Source: an uncultured Alphaproteobacteria bacterium (GTDB lineage: Bacteria > Pseudomonadota > Alphaproteobacteria > HIMB59 > GCA-002718135). Taken from it: a DNA stretch of 42,996 nt. Position numbers and translations under genes: made by a program. The stretch spans positions 1 to 42,996 of the forward strand of contig CACFOQ010000011.1 in NCBI GenBank assembly GCA_902567855.1. The letters are read 5' to 3'. The notes beneath the pieces are model-generated. The model searched no databases and was not told the DNA's origin. It saw only the letters and a program-made list of their open reading frames with translations. This document shows positions 21,443-30,309 of the stretch, piece after piece (positions within the stretch are counted from its first letter, which is position 1; every line of letters begins with the position of its first letter).

Positions 21443-22687
21443 ATGGATTCATTTACAAATAATATTCTATTATCTAATCTTACAAGAATTAGATGGTTGG
21501 CAATCATTGGTCAATTTATAGCAATTATTTTTGTATTTTATTACTTGAATATTAAAATTCCTATTTCTCCTTGCTTGTTAGTTATTTTAATATCAGTTTT
21601 GATCAATGGTTATAGCTATATTAGTAATAAAGCTGACAAATATTTATCAGACAAGCAGGCATTTAGCTTTTTAATTTTTGATACTATTCAGTTAAGTATA
21701 TTATTATTTCTTACAGGAGGCATATATAATCCTTTTTCATTACTTTTGATTGCACCTTTAATTATTTCAGCTTCATATTTGCCAATTTTTTATTCAATAT
21801 GTTTGTTAGTATTATCTTTGTTAAATGTAATTATAATTAGTAAATTTTTTATTCCAATACAGTGGAATCAATTATTTGAAGTCCCTTTATATTTTGCATA
21901 TGGATTAACTATTGCCCTAGTTATATCCTTAGTTTTTATTTTTATTTATGTTTATCTTTTTGCAAGTTCATCTAGGAAATTATCTACAGCATTATCAGAA
22001 ACTCAATCAGCATTATCTAATCAAAAAAAAATATCTGGAATAGGATCGTTAAGTGCAGCAGCAGCACATGAGTTAAGCACCCCTTTAAATACAATTTTTT
22101 TAGTTTTAAATGATTTAAAAGAAAATAAATTTATATTAAATAATTCATCAATTGCTAAAGAAATACGCCTTTTAAAATCTGAAGCTGAAAGATGTAAAGA
22201 AATATTATTAACTTTATCAAAAAATCCTGAAAATCTTAAAGATAATTTTTTAGATAAGACTAAAATTTCTAATATAATAAAGCTAAATTTTGATAAATTT
22301 AATTCTCAAAATATAAAATTAAATTTAAATATGCAGAACAAAAACGAAGAACCTTTAATACAAATTAAAGATGAATTAATATATTGTTTTGGTAATATTA
22401 TTCAGAATGCTGTTGAACATGCTAGAAAAGTTATCAATGTAGAAATAAAATGGGATATTAAAGAACTTTTAATAACTATTGAAGATGATGGAATTGGTTT
22501 CAAAAATGATATTTTAGAAAAAGTTGGACAACCATATATATCAAAAAAAGAAAATGGTATGGGGCTTGGTATATTTATAGCAAAAAACTTAATTGAAAAT
22601 ATAGGAGGTTCTATTGCTTTTAGTAATAACAAAAATAAAGGTGCAAAGGTTGAAATAAAAATATTTCGTGTTACTTCAATTATATGA
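21443..22687 (+). CDS. regB: redox-responsive sensor histidine kinase RegB/PrrB
   Basis: RegB is the membrane kinase of the global redox regulator pair RegB/RegA (PrrB/PrrA). The 414-residue protein has six predicted membrane segments in the first 180 residues. The ubiquinone-binding heptapeptide GGxxNPF is conserved as GGIYNPF at residues 92-98. The phospho-acceptor motif AAAAHELSTPL has H209. Forty-two residues later lies C251 in ERCKEIL, which matches the redox-active cysteine of Rhodobacter RegB. The ATPase domain (NIIQNAVEHA, EDDGIGF, GMGLGIFIAK) is complete. The stop overlaps the regA start by four bases. senC, often beside these genes, is absent. Confidence 0.92.
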   Translation: MDSFTNNILLSNLTRIRWLAIIGQFIAIIFVFYYLNIKIPISPCLLVILISVLINGYSYISNKADKYLSDKQAFSFLIFDTIQLSILLFLTGGIYNPFSLLLIAPLIISASYLPIFYSICLLVLSLLNVIIISKFFIPIQWNQLFEVPLYFAYGLTIALVISLVFIFIYVYLFASSSRKLSTALSETQSALSNQKKISGIGSLSAAAAHELSTPLNTIFLVLNDLKENKFILNNSSIAKEIRLLKSEAERCKEILLTLSKNPENLKDNFLDKTKISNIIKLNFDKFNSQNIKLNLNMQNKNEEPLIQIKDELIYCFGNIIQNAVEHARKVINVEIKWDIKELLITIEDDGIGFKNDILEKVGQPYISKKENGMGLGIFIAKNLIENIGGSIAFSNNKNKGAKVEIKIFRVTSII

Positions 22688-23211
22688 ATAAAGATTTACT
22701 AATAGTTGATGATGACCTTCCGTTTAGAGATAGATTAAGCAGATCTATGGAAAAAAGAGGTTTTGAAGTTGAATCTTATTCTGATTATGCTTCATCAGTA
22801 AAAAGAGTTAAAGAAAAAAAATTTAATTTTGCAATTATTGATATGAGATTAGGTGATGGCTCTGGATTGGAATTAATAAAATTAATAAACTCAATTAGTC
22901 CTCAAACCAGATCTTTATTACTTACAGGCTATGGAAACATAGCTACTGCTGTGGCTGCCATAAAATCTGGAGCAGTAGATTATTTACCTAAACCAGCAGA
23001 AATTAATCAAATATATGATGCCTTGATTTCTTCAAAAGATACTTTGCCACCCCCACCCTCTAATATTATGACTGCTGATAGAGTTAGATGGGAGCATATT
23101 CAAAGAGTTTTTATACAATGTAATAGAAATGTTTCTGAGACAGCAAGAAAATTAAGAATGCATAGAAGGACTTTGCAAAGAATCTTAAATAAACACGCTC
23201 CTAAGGAATAA
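22684..23211 (+). CDS. regA: redox response regulator RegA/PrrA
   Basis: RegA is the response regulator partner of RegB and controls respiration, carbon and energy genes in alphaproteobacteria. The 175-residue protein has a receiver domain with the acidic pocket VDDD, phospho-acceptor D53 in IDMRLGDGSG, and K103 in LPKPA. A proline hinge (PPPPS) follows, and then a Fis-like helix-turn-helix with the nearly invariant RNVSETARKLRMHRRTLQRI. That DNA-binding sequence is a hallmark of the family. It overlaps regB by four bases, so both are translated from one transcript. Confidence 0.94.
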   Translation: MNKDLLIVDDDLPFRDRLSRSMEKRGFEVESYSDYASSVKRVKEKKFNFAIIDMRLGDGSGLELIKLINSISPQTRSLLLTGYGNIATAVAAIKSGAVDYLPKPAEINQIYDALISSKDTLPPPPSNIMTADRVRWEHIQRVFIQCNRNVSETARKLRMHRRTLQRILNKHAPKE

Positions 23212-23214
23212 AAA

Positions 23215-23925
23215 TTGGAATTATCTATAATTGTCCCAGCATTTAATGAAGAAGAGTTTATATTTTTAAGCTTAACAAAACTAACTAATGTTTTCAATCA
23301 TAAAAGTTTAAAATTTGAAATTATAATAATCAATGATGGCTCTAACGATAATACTATCAATCAAATTAAAAAATTTCAAAATTTAAATAAAAATATTAAG
23401 ACAATATTAATTCAAAATAATAAAAATTTAGGTAAGTCAGCTAGTGTTCACAAAGGAATAGACATAGCAAAAGGAAAATATACCGTTATTCATGATGGAG
23501 ATTTAGAATATGATCCTGAAGATTTATTAAGTATGCTAAATCTCATAAAAAAAGAAGATAATATAGATAGTATTTATGGAAGTAGGTATTTAGATAAAAA
23601 CATATCAAATAAACAAAAGATAATTTATTATATTGCAAATAAACTAAACTTATTATTGTTTAACATATTTTTTCAATCTAAATTAACAGATTTACATTCT
23701 TGTTATAAGTTATTTAAAACAAAGATAATAAAAAATTTTATTTTTACTGAAAAAAAGTTTGGATTTGAATTAGAGGTTACTACACTATTAATAAAAAATC
23801 ACTTTATAATAAAAGAAACACCAATAAAATATCAAGCCAGAGATAAATCTTTAGGTAAGAAAATTAACTTTATGGATGAAATTAGTTTTTTAATTAGTAT
23901 TTTTAAATTCAGATTTTTTAGTTGA
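23215..23925 (+). CDS. family 2 glycosyltransferase, DPM1-like
   Basis: The 236-residue protein is a GT-A fold glycosyltransferase: SIIVPAFNEEE at the N terminus, D41 in INDGSNDNT, N-L-G-K-S-A-S-V-H-K-G, and the DGD metal motif (D94, D96) in HDGDLEYDPED. The L-T-D-L-H-S-C-Y-K-L-F segment and the absence of C-terminal membrane helices resemble polyprenyl-phosphate mannosyl or glucosyl transferases. The acceptor and sugar are unknown. The start is TTG at 23215, three bases after regA; it is the only start that keeps the first beta strand. The 3' end overlaps the convergent O-antigen ligase-like gene by 36 bases. Both may act on surface polysaccharide. Confidence 0.84.
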   Translation: MELSIIVPAFNEEEFIFLSLTKLTNVFNHKSLKFEIIIINDGSNDNTINQIKKFQNLNKNIKTILIQNNKNLGKSASVHKGIDIAKGKYTVIHDGDLEYDPEDLLSMLNLIKKEDNIDSIYGSRYLDKNISNKQKIIYYIANKLNLLLFNIFFQSKLTDLHSCYKLFKTKIIKNFIFTEKKFGFELEVTTLLIKNHFIIKETPIKYQARDKSLGKKINFMDEISFLISIFKFRFFS

Positions 23926-25251
23926 AGCAAATTCACATAAGGCCATGGTCAGGCCAATAAGAAAAGATATAAAAATCATATTCCAATTTTTCAAAAAACT
24001 TCCAGTAGACATTATAGGCCAAAATATAGTTAAGATGATTACAAAACCAAAAATCTTAACATTATAATTTTTTGTCAAAAGTATTTTATAAAAAATTGAA
24101 CAAACTAAGTTTATGAATAATAATAATCCTATGATTCCTGTTTCAACAAGTGCTTGTATATATAAATTATGCGGATGTGTAGTGCATCCAAATTCTTTAT
24201 GATATTTTACATATTTATTTTCTGTTTTGCAGACCAAATTAAAATTATTAAGTCCAATACCAGTTATGGGATAATCAGACCACATTTTAAGAGAAGTAAT
24301 ATATATACTCCCATACGCAGAATCTTTAAAATTAAATAAAACATCTGTAAATTTTGGCTGTCTACTCACTTCTTTGTAACATATCTCATTTTTATTTTCT
24401 GGACACGGAAATTTTTTTTGAATTAAAAGACCTTCATGTTTTGCAGAAGCATTTATTATTGTATAATCATTAAAATGAGAATGAAAAATAGTATTTAAAA
24501 AAATAAAACCAAAACTAATTAGAATTATACTCAAAAAATATACTTTGTTACTCTTAATAAACAAAATAATAATTCCAAAAGCAAACAAGGCTATTGATAT
24601 AGCCATTCTTTCCCCTGTAAAATATATTGTAGAAAGACTTAAAGTTAGTACAAAAAATATAATGATTTTGTTGTTAATTTTTCTATTTAAGTTGTGATCA
24701 ATAAAAAAAATTAATAATACTAAAAAATAAAATCTTGCTAAGTACGCTCCTGGAATTAGGTCTTTAAAAGGTCCACTTAACCTACCTTCTAAACCTTCTG
24801 GTTTTATTCCAAATATATCTCCTTTAAAACCCAGAGCTGAATCATAATTATAGAACTGAAAAAGTGTGTCTAATGTTACAAATGAAAAAATTAATAAAGA
24901 AATATAAAATAAAATTTTTAGAAATTTAAAATCTATTTCAGAAAAAATAAAATAAATAGCAACAGTAAAAATTATAAATCTAAAAAAAATTATTCCATCA
25001 GAAAATGAAGTTATTTGATTATAAGCAAAAAAACTAATTATTAGAAACCATAACCAAAGAGCAATAAAACTAATAATCCAATAACTATTAATTATTTTTT
25101 TAAAATTTTTTTTAATTTTAAATAATAAAAAATAAATGCTTAATAACACTGCAGTAATGTCTGGCAATGCAGGACCAGTAATTAATAACAAAGGAAATAT
25201 CATCACTATAAATTTTTCTATGTTAGAATTTTGGTAAAATTTATTAATCAT
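23890..25251 (-). CDS. O-antigen ligase/polymerase-like membrane protein
   Basis: The 453-residue protein has about ten to twelve hydrophobic segments. It has the signature of the Wzy_C/WaaL family: a large loop followed by GIGLNNF, then THPHNLYIQALVETGIIG, where the H-P-H-N and the E-x-G pattern are typical. The G-E-R-M-A-I-S-I-A segment is also typical of the first conserved region. Members attach or polymerise lipid-linked surface polysaccharide on the periplasmic side. Which of the two activities applies cannot be told from sequence. It begins within the last codon of the ABC ATPase gene (four-base overlap) and ends inside the convergent glycosyltransferase gene. Confidence 0.8.
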   Translation of the reverse strand: MINKFYQNSNIEKFIVMIFPLLLITGPALPDITAVLLSIYFLLFKIKKNFKKIINSYWIISFIALWLWFLIISFFAYNQITSFSDGIIFFRFIIFTVAIYFIFSEIDFKFLKILFYISLLIFSFVTLDTLFQFYNYDSALGFKGDIFGIKPEGLEGRLSGPFKDLIPGAYLARFYFLVLLIFFIDHNLNRKINNKIIIFFVLTLSLSTIYFTGERMAISIALFAFGIIILFIKSNKVYFLSIILISFGFIFLNTIFHSHFNDYTIINASAKHEGLLIQKKFPCPENKNEICYKEVSRQPKFTDVLFNFKDSAYGSIYITSLKMWSDYPITGIGLNNFNLVCKTENKYVKYHKEFGCTTHPHNLYIQALVETGIIGLLLFINLVCSIFYKILLTKNYNVKIFGFVIILTIFWPIMSTGSFLKNWNMIFISFLIGLTMALCEFASTKKSEFKNTN

Positions 25252-26174
25252 TCATTTTTTATTAAATCAATAAATATATCTTCAAGATCATTTTCATATG
25301 TATCAATTTCCTTAAAAATAATATTATTTTCATTTAAAATATTTATAATTATCTTTAGATCAACTTTATTTTTTTCATAAGATAAAGTTAATATCTTATT
25401 TTTTATAGAAGCCTCATAAACTTCAAGTTTGTTGGGTATTGGATAATTTTTATCTAAAATAAATCTAACTGTTTTTTTCCCTATTAAATTTAACAAATTA
25501 ATTTTTGTATCACTTTTTATAATTTTTCCTTTATTTAATATTGTAATATAATCACATAACTCCTGAGCTTCCTCTATGTAGTGAGTAGTTAAACATATGG
25601 TCATACCATTTTTATTAAGCTTTCTTATATAGTGCCATAAATTTTTTCTTAATTCAACGTCTACACCTGCTGTAGGTTCATCCAGTATAAGTACATCAGG
25701 ATTATGTACTAAGGCCTTTGCTATTAGTAGACGTCTTCTCATTCCTCCTGACAAAGTTCTTGCATAAGAATTTTTTTGTTCAGCAAGCCCTAAATTAAAT
25801 AAAATTTCTTCACTCTTTCTATTTTTTTTTTCGACACCATATAGCCCACCTTGTAATTCTAATAATTCTATTGGAGTAAAAAAAGGATCAATGTTAAGTT
25901 CTTGTGGAACAATACCAATTTTAGTTCTTGATAATTTTGAATTTTTATCAATATCAACCCCACATATTTTAATTGATCCTGAAGTTTTTAATACGAGTCC
26001 ACCAAGCATATTAATAAAAGTTGACTTTCCAGCTCCATTTGGCCCTAATAGTCCATATATTGAACCTTTTTTTATATTGATATTAAAATTATTAAGAGCG
26101 TCTATTTTCTTATCTTTCTTATTGTAGATTTTATTAACTTTAATTGCTTCAATAGAGAATTTGTAATCAGACAT
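25248..26174 (-). CDS. ABC-2 type transporter ATP-binding protein
   Basis: The 308-residue protein is a complete ABC ATPase: Walker A GPNGAGKS (44-51), Q-loop in VPQELN, signature LSGGMRRRL, Walker B VLILDEPTAGVD, and the H-loop in TTHYIEEA. The roughly 80-residue C-terminal extension and the A-G-V-D sequence after Walker B are typical of the DrrA/CcmA/YadG type that drives ABC-2 exporters. No membrane partner is encoded next to it; the neighbour downstream is the O-antigen ligase-like gene. The partner must be elsewhere, so substrate and direction are unknown. It is divergent from polA with a 33-base gap. Confidence 0.85.
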   Translation of the reverse strand: MSDYKFSIEAIKVNKIYNKKDKKIDALNNFNINIKKGSIYGLLGPNGAGKSTFINMLGGLVLKTSGSIKICGVDIDKNSKLSRTKIGIVPQELNIDPFFTPIELLELQGGLYGVEKKNRKSEEILFNLGLAEQKNSYARTLSGGMRRRLLIAKALVHNPDVLILDEPTAGVDVELRKNLWHYIRKLNKNGMTICLTTHYIEEAQELCDYITILNKGKIIKSDTKINLLNLIGKKTVRFILDKNYPIPNKLEVYEASIKNKILTLSYEKNKVDLKIIINILNENNIIFKEIDTYENDLEDIFIDLIKNE

Positions 26175-26192
26175 AATATAAAATATATTCTA

Positions 26193-26198
26193 TATACT
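26193..26198 (+). promoter_or_regulatory. candidate -10 element of polA
   Basis: TATACT at 26193-26198 is nine bases before the polA ATG at 26208, the same distance as for rpsT. A matching -35 would fall in the divergent ABC gene and is not clear. If used, the transcript is nearly leaderless. The 33-base gap must also hold the promoter of the minus-strand gene. Confidence 0.35.
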
Positions 26199-26207
26199 TT
26201 TTATAAA

Positions 26208-28955
26208 ATGAAAAAAGAAAATAGATTAATATTAATAGATGGGTCTGCTTATATATTCAGAGCATATTACGCTTTGCCACCAATGAGCAGAAAGGATGGA
26301 ACACCTGTAAATGCAGTATTTGGTTTTACCAATATGTTGGTTAAATTAATTGAAGACTATAGAGAAGAAAAATTAATTGTAATTTTTGATGCAGCTAGAG
26401 AAAACTTTAGAAACAAAATATTTCCAAAGTATAAAGCTAATAGAGGAGAAACACCTGAAGACTTAATACCTCAATTTGATTTAATTAAACAATGTGTAGA
26501 AGCTTTCAAAATACCTCAATTAGAAATAGAAGGTTTTGAAGCAGATGATATTATTGGTTCTTATTCTAACCTAGCTAGTAAGCTAAAAATTTCATCACTT
26601 ATTGTTTCGTCTGATAAAGATTTAATGCAACTAGTAAATGAAAAAGTAGAAATGCTTGATCCAATGAAAAATAAAAAAATAGGCATTCCAGAAGTAATAG
26701 AAAAATTTGGAGTAGAACCAAAAAAGGTTATCCAAATACAAGCTTTAACTGGAGATAAAGTTGATAATATACCTGGAGCCCCAGGTATTGGTCCCAAAAC
26801 CGCCCTAGAATTAATAAAAGAATTTGGCGATATTGAAAATTTGATAAAGAATGCCAATAAAATCAAGCAAGAGAAAAGAAAAAATATCATAAAAGACTCG
26901 CAAGATGATATTAGAGTTAGTTTAAAGCTTGTAAGTTTAGATAAAGAAATTGATCTTCCACTTCCTATCCAGGATATAAAACCATTTGTAGAAATAATTG
27001 ATAATCAAAAATCAATAAATAATTTTTTACAAGAACAAGGATTCAGAGCTATAGAACAACGATTACAAAACAATTCATTTATTAATATTTCGAAAAAAGA
27101 TGTAAATATAAGAAATAATAATACACTTTCAACATATGTACTGATTAACAATATTGATGAATTAAAGAAAATAATAGAAGAAATTAAAATTAAAGGCTTG
27201 GTTTCTATTGATACTGAAACTAATTCTTTAAATTTAGAAAAAGCAGATTTGGTTGGTATTTCTTTATCTTTTAAAGAAGATAAAGGATTTTACATACCAA
27301 TTAATCATAAAGATATTGAAAGTGGGAAAAGATTAAAAGAACAATTAGAAGAAAAAAAAGTTTTAGAGCAAATTAGATTAATATGTTCTGACCCTTCAAT
27401 TTTGAAAATTGGTCAAAATTTAAAATATGATATTCGTCTATTAAAAAAATATAATATTTCATTTAATTCCATTGATGATACTATGCTTTTATCCTATGCC
27501 CTTGATAATGGATTAACAAGACATGGTATGGATGACTTATCTTACAGACACCTAAATCACGAAACAATAAAATACAAAGATTTAGTTGGTACCGGAAAAA
27601 AACAAATTTCATTTGATTATGTTACTATAGATCTAGCAACTAAATATGCTGCGGAAGATGCCCTAATTACTCTTAAGCTTTACAATGTTTTAAAACCAAG
27701 ACTTATTAAAGAAAAAATTTCCTATATATATGAAAAAATTGATAAACCTCTAATTGATGTTTTATCCTTAATGGAAGAAAGAGGAATTAAGGTAGATTCT
27801 AAATATCTTCAAAAACTGAGTAAAGAATTTCTAAATGAGTCTAACAAAATTGAAAAATTAATTTTCAAAATTACAGGAAAAGAATTTAATATTGGCTCTC
27901 CTAAACAACTAGGTGAAATTTTATTTTTAGAAATGAAAATTAAAGGGGGCAAGAAAACTAAAACAGGAACCTATTCAACAGATTCTGGAATTCTTGAAGA
28001 TTTATCATCTCAAGGTCACGAAATAGCAAAACTTGTTTTGGACTGGCGAGAAGTATCAAAATTAAGGTCGACATATACCGATTCTTTACAAGAACAAATA
28101 GATACAGATACAAAACGAGTACACACTTCTTACGCTACCGCAACTACTCTTACTGGTAGATTGAGCTCTAATGATCCTAATTTACAAAATATTCCTATAA
28201 GAACCGATAAAGGTAAACAAATACGCCATGCGTTTATAGCAGCAGAAAAAAAACAGTTAATTAGTTTTGATTATTCTCAAATCGAACTAAGATTAGCAGC
28301 AGAAATATCAAGAGATGAAAATTTTATAACCTCTTTTATTAACAATGAAGATATTCATTCATCAACTGCAAAAGAAATTTTTAATTTAAGTGATACTAAA
28401 CCTTCATCTGAACATAGAAGGAAAGCAAAGGCAATTAATTTTGGAATATTGTATGGTATAAGCCCTTATGGTTTGGCCAAACAACTGAAAATAACTAATT
28501 CTGAAGCTAAATTATATATTGAAAATTATTTTCAAAAATATCCCAAGATCAAAGAATATATGAATTATCAAATTCAGTTTGCCAAATCTTCTAATTTTGT
28601 TTCTACAATTTTTGGTAGACGTTGTAATATTAAAGGAATTAATGATAAAAATTTTAATGTGCGCGGATTTGCTGAAAGACAAGCCATTAATGCTCCAATT
28701 CAAGGAAGTGCAGCTGATATTATCAAATTAGCTATGATTGAAATTCATAATAATATTCTCTCAAATAAAATAAATGCGAGGATGCTATTGCAAGTCCATG
28801 ATGAATTAATATTTGAAGTAAATAAAAGTGAAATTAATGAAGTTGTAGAAAAAATTAAAATAATTATGGAGTCATCACATTTGAAATATAATGATTTTAA
28901 AGTTCCCTTGATTGTGGACTATGGTGTTGGAAAAACATGGGGAGAATCTCATTAA
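26208..28955 (+). CDS. polA: DNA polymerase I
   Basis: Pol I fills repair gaps and removes Okazaki primers. The 915-residue protein has all three domains. The 5' nuclease (about 1-290) contains FDAARENFRN, EADDIIGSY, SSDKDLMQLV and GDKVDNIPGAPGIGPKTA. The 3'-5' proofreading domain is intact: D335 and E337 in DTET, the GQNLKYD motif, and YAAED. The polymerase domain shows motif A DYSQIELRLAAE, motif B RRKAKAINFGILYG, and motif C QVHDELIFE. Many small-genome bacteria lose proofreading in Pol I, but not here. A small basic ORF begins immediately after the stop codon. Confidence 0.96.
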   Translation: MKKENRLILIDGSAYIFRAYYALPPMSRKDGTPVNAVFGFTNMLVKLIEDYREEKLIVIFDAARENFRNKIFPKYKANRGETPEDLIPQFDLIKQCVEAFKIPQLEIEGFEADDIIGSYSNLASKLKISSLIVSSDKDLMQLVNEKVEMLDPMKNKKIGIPEVIEKFGVEPKKVIQIQALTGDKVDNIPGAPGIGPKTALELIKEFGDIENLIKNANKIKQEKRKNIIKDSQDDIRVSLKLVSLDKEIDLPLPIQDIKPFVEIIDNQKSINNFLQEQGFRAIEQRLQNNSFINISKKDVNIRNNNTLSTYVLINNIDELKKIIEEIKIKGLVSIDTETNSLNLEKADLVGISLSFKEDKGFYIPINHKDIESGKRLKEQLEEKKVLEQIRLICSDPSILKIGQNLKYDIRLLKKYNISFNSIDDTMLLSYALDNGLTRHGMDDLSYRHLNHETIKYKDLVGTGKKQISFDYVTIDLATKYAAEDALITLKLYNVLKPRLIKEKISYIYEKIDKPLIDVLSLMEERGIKVDSKYLQKLSKEFLNESNKIEKLIFKITGKEFNIGSPKQLGEILFLEMKIKGGKKTKTGTYSTDSGILEDLSSQGHEIAKLVLDWREVSKLRSTYTDSLQEQIDTDTKRVHTSYATATTLTGRLSSNDPNLQNIPIRTDKGKQIRHAFIAAEKKQLISFDYSQIELRLAAEISRDENFITSFINNEDIHSSTAKEIFNLSDTKPSSEHRRKAKAINFGILYGISPYGLAKQLKITNSEAKLYIENYFQKYPKIKEYMNYQIQFAKSSNFVSTIFGRRCNIKGINDKNFNVRGFAERQAINAPIQGSAADIIKLAMIEIHNNILSNKINARMLLQVHDELIFEVNKSEINEVVEKIKIIMESSHLKYNDFKVPLIVDYGVGKTWGESH

Positions 28956-29072
28956 GTGACTAAGAAAAAAAAACAAAACCCTATCGCAAAAGATTTGAGA
29001 AGTCCTAAATATAAACAAAGAACAGTAAAAAGTAAGAAAATTTATAATAGAAAGAAAAAAAATACTACTTAA
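28956..29072 (+). CDS. 38-residue basic protein, candidate alternative ribosome-rescue factor ArfA
   Basis: A GTG at 28956 directly follows the polA TAA and opens a 38-codon frame ending TAA at 29070-29072. The product is very basic. Its centre, NPIAKDLRSPKYKQR, continues VKSKK and ends IYNRKKK. Compared from memory with E. coli ArfA (NAIEALLHDPLFRQR, then KNKK and SYMRK), it shares N, I, L, P, Q-R, K, K-K and Y-x-R-K at matching places. ArfA recruits RF2 to ribosomes stalled without a stop codon. The C-terminal hydrophobic tail of E. coli ArfA is absent, but that tail is dispensable there. The zero-base spacing implies coupling to polA translation; its end overlaps the glutaredoxin stop codon by four bases. 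Family membership is likely, not proven. Confidence 0.6.
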   Translation: MTKKKKQNPIAKDLRSPKYKQRTVKSKKIYNRKKKNTT

Positions 29073-29308
29073 AAATCTTCATCAAAAGAATTTTGATCTA
29101 ACCATTTTTTTAATTCAAAGTAGCCCCCAATATGTTTTTTATCTATTATGATTTGAGGAAAAGTTCTAGCATTTGGAAATTTTTTAAAAAAATCATCTCT
29201 ATTGTAGTCTTGATCCAACATATGAATTTTGGGATTATGTTTCTGCAATCGCATTTTTGCTTTATCACAAAAAACACAATTTGTTTTAGAATAAATTTCT
29301 ACTTCCAT
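29069..29308 (-). CDS. glutaredoxin
   Basis: The 79-residue protein is a dithiol glutaredoxin: CVFC active site (C11, C14), the cis-proline in RTFPQIII, and the H-I-G-G-Y-F-E-L segment that binds glutathione. Glutaredoxins reduce ribonucleotide reductase and other disulfides using glutathione. Its start shares one base with the nrdB stop (TAATG), making it the third gene of the nrdA-nrdB operon, so its role is most likely as electron donor to NrdA. The C-terminal D-E-D-F is unremarkable. GrxC-like by length and motif, but I do not assign a symbol. Confidence 0.9.
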   Translation of the reverse strand: MEVEIYSKTNCVFCDKAKMRLQKHNPKIHMLDQDYNRDDFFKKFPNARTFPQIIIDKKHIGGYFELKKWLDQNSFDEDF

Positions 29309-30297
29309 TAAAATGCGTCATCAAAACTTAGTGCCCTATCAGTTGGACGCTGATATTCCGAAACTCTTTTTTCAAAGAAATTTGTAACATTTTGAACATC
29401 CAGTGCTCTCATAAAATCAAAAGGGTTTTCAGTATTAAAAACTCTATCAAATTCAAATAAATCAGCTATTCTATCCGCTACAGCTTCAATATATTCACAC
29501 ATTAAGTCTGCATTCATTCCAATCAAATCAACAGGCAATGAATCTTTTACAAATTCTTTTTCAAAAGCTACAGCTTCTCTAACAATTTCTTCAAATTCAG
29601 ATTGCTGAACATCTTTTGGGATTAAATTGGTATCAGCAATATCAGAATTATTTATCGTTCCATTATTATATTTGTCTCTTAGAGTTTTATACATTAAGGC
29701 TGAAAAACTAAAATGCATACCTTCATCTCTTGCGATCCAATCATTTGAAAGAGCTAAACCAGGCAATAATCCTCTTTTTCTAAAATAATAAATAGCACAA
29801 AAAGAACCCGCAAAAAATAAACCTTCAACAAGACCAAAGCCAATTAATCGAACTAATAAATTGTGGTTTCCATTTAACCACTTTGACACCCATTGAGCTT
29901 TATGATTTATACAAGGAACATTTTGTATAGCATCAAATAATCCATCTTTTTCTTTTTGATCTTTTACATAAGCCTCTATTTGTAAGGCATACATTTCAGC
30001 ATGAATTGATTCATTCAACATTTGCATGGAAATAAAACATCTAGCTTCAGGCATTAATATTTCTTTATAAAATCTACTAGCAAGATTCTCATTAATCATT
30101 GCTTCAGAATTTGCAAAAAAAGCTAAAACACTTTTTATAAAGTGTTGCTCACCTTCATTTAAAGTTTGTAAATCTCTTAGGTCATCTTGCAAGGATACTT
30201 CTTCAGGTGTCCAAAAAGCTTGAATATGTAATTTATATCTATCCCAAATCTCTTGGTTTTTTATTGGAAATATTGACTTTATACCTTTAGATATCAT
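29308..30297 (-). CDS. nrdB: ribonucleoside-diphosphate reductase subunit beta
   Basis: NrdB generates the radical that NrdA uses to reduce ribonucleotides. The 329-residue ferritin-like protein has metal-ligand motifs at E96-x2-H99 with radical tyrosine Y103 in NESIHAEMYAL, then VEGLFFAGSF, and RDEGMHF. The first ligand, Asp in most class Ia enzymes (D84 in E. coli), is Glu here: E65 in ANSEAMINENL. Glu at this place is known from the Mn/Fe class Ic enzymes, which lack the Tyr. The mixture seen here suggests a non-di-iron variant, possibly dimanganese, but that is inference. C-terminal Y-Q-R-P-T-D-R-A and D-D-A-F fit binding to NrdA. It lies 12 bases after nrdA. Confidence 0.94.
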   Translation of the reverse strand: MISKGIKSIFPIKNQEIWDRYKLHIQAFWTPEEVSLQDDLRDLQTLNEGEQHFIKSVLAFFANSEAMINENLASRFYKEILMPEARCFISMQMLNESIHAEMYALQIEAYVKDQKEKDGLFDAIQNVPCINHKAQWVSKWLNGNHNLLVRLIGFGLVEGLFFAGSFCAIYYFRKRGLLPGLALSNDWIARDEGMHFSFSALMYKTLRDKYNNGTINNSDIADTNLIPKDVQQSEFEEIVREAVAFEKEFVKDSLPVDLIGMNADLMCEYIEAVADRIADLFEFDRVFNTENPFDFMRALDVQNVTNFFEKRVSEYQRPTDRALSFDDAF

Positions 30298-30309
30298 ATA
30301 GTTTTCTTT

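Noticed and set aside
26561-26890. 109-codon minus-strand frame inside polA
   Set aside because: It is antisense to the conserved 5' nuclease domain of Pol I and has no recognisable domain.
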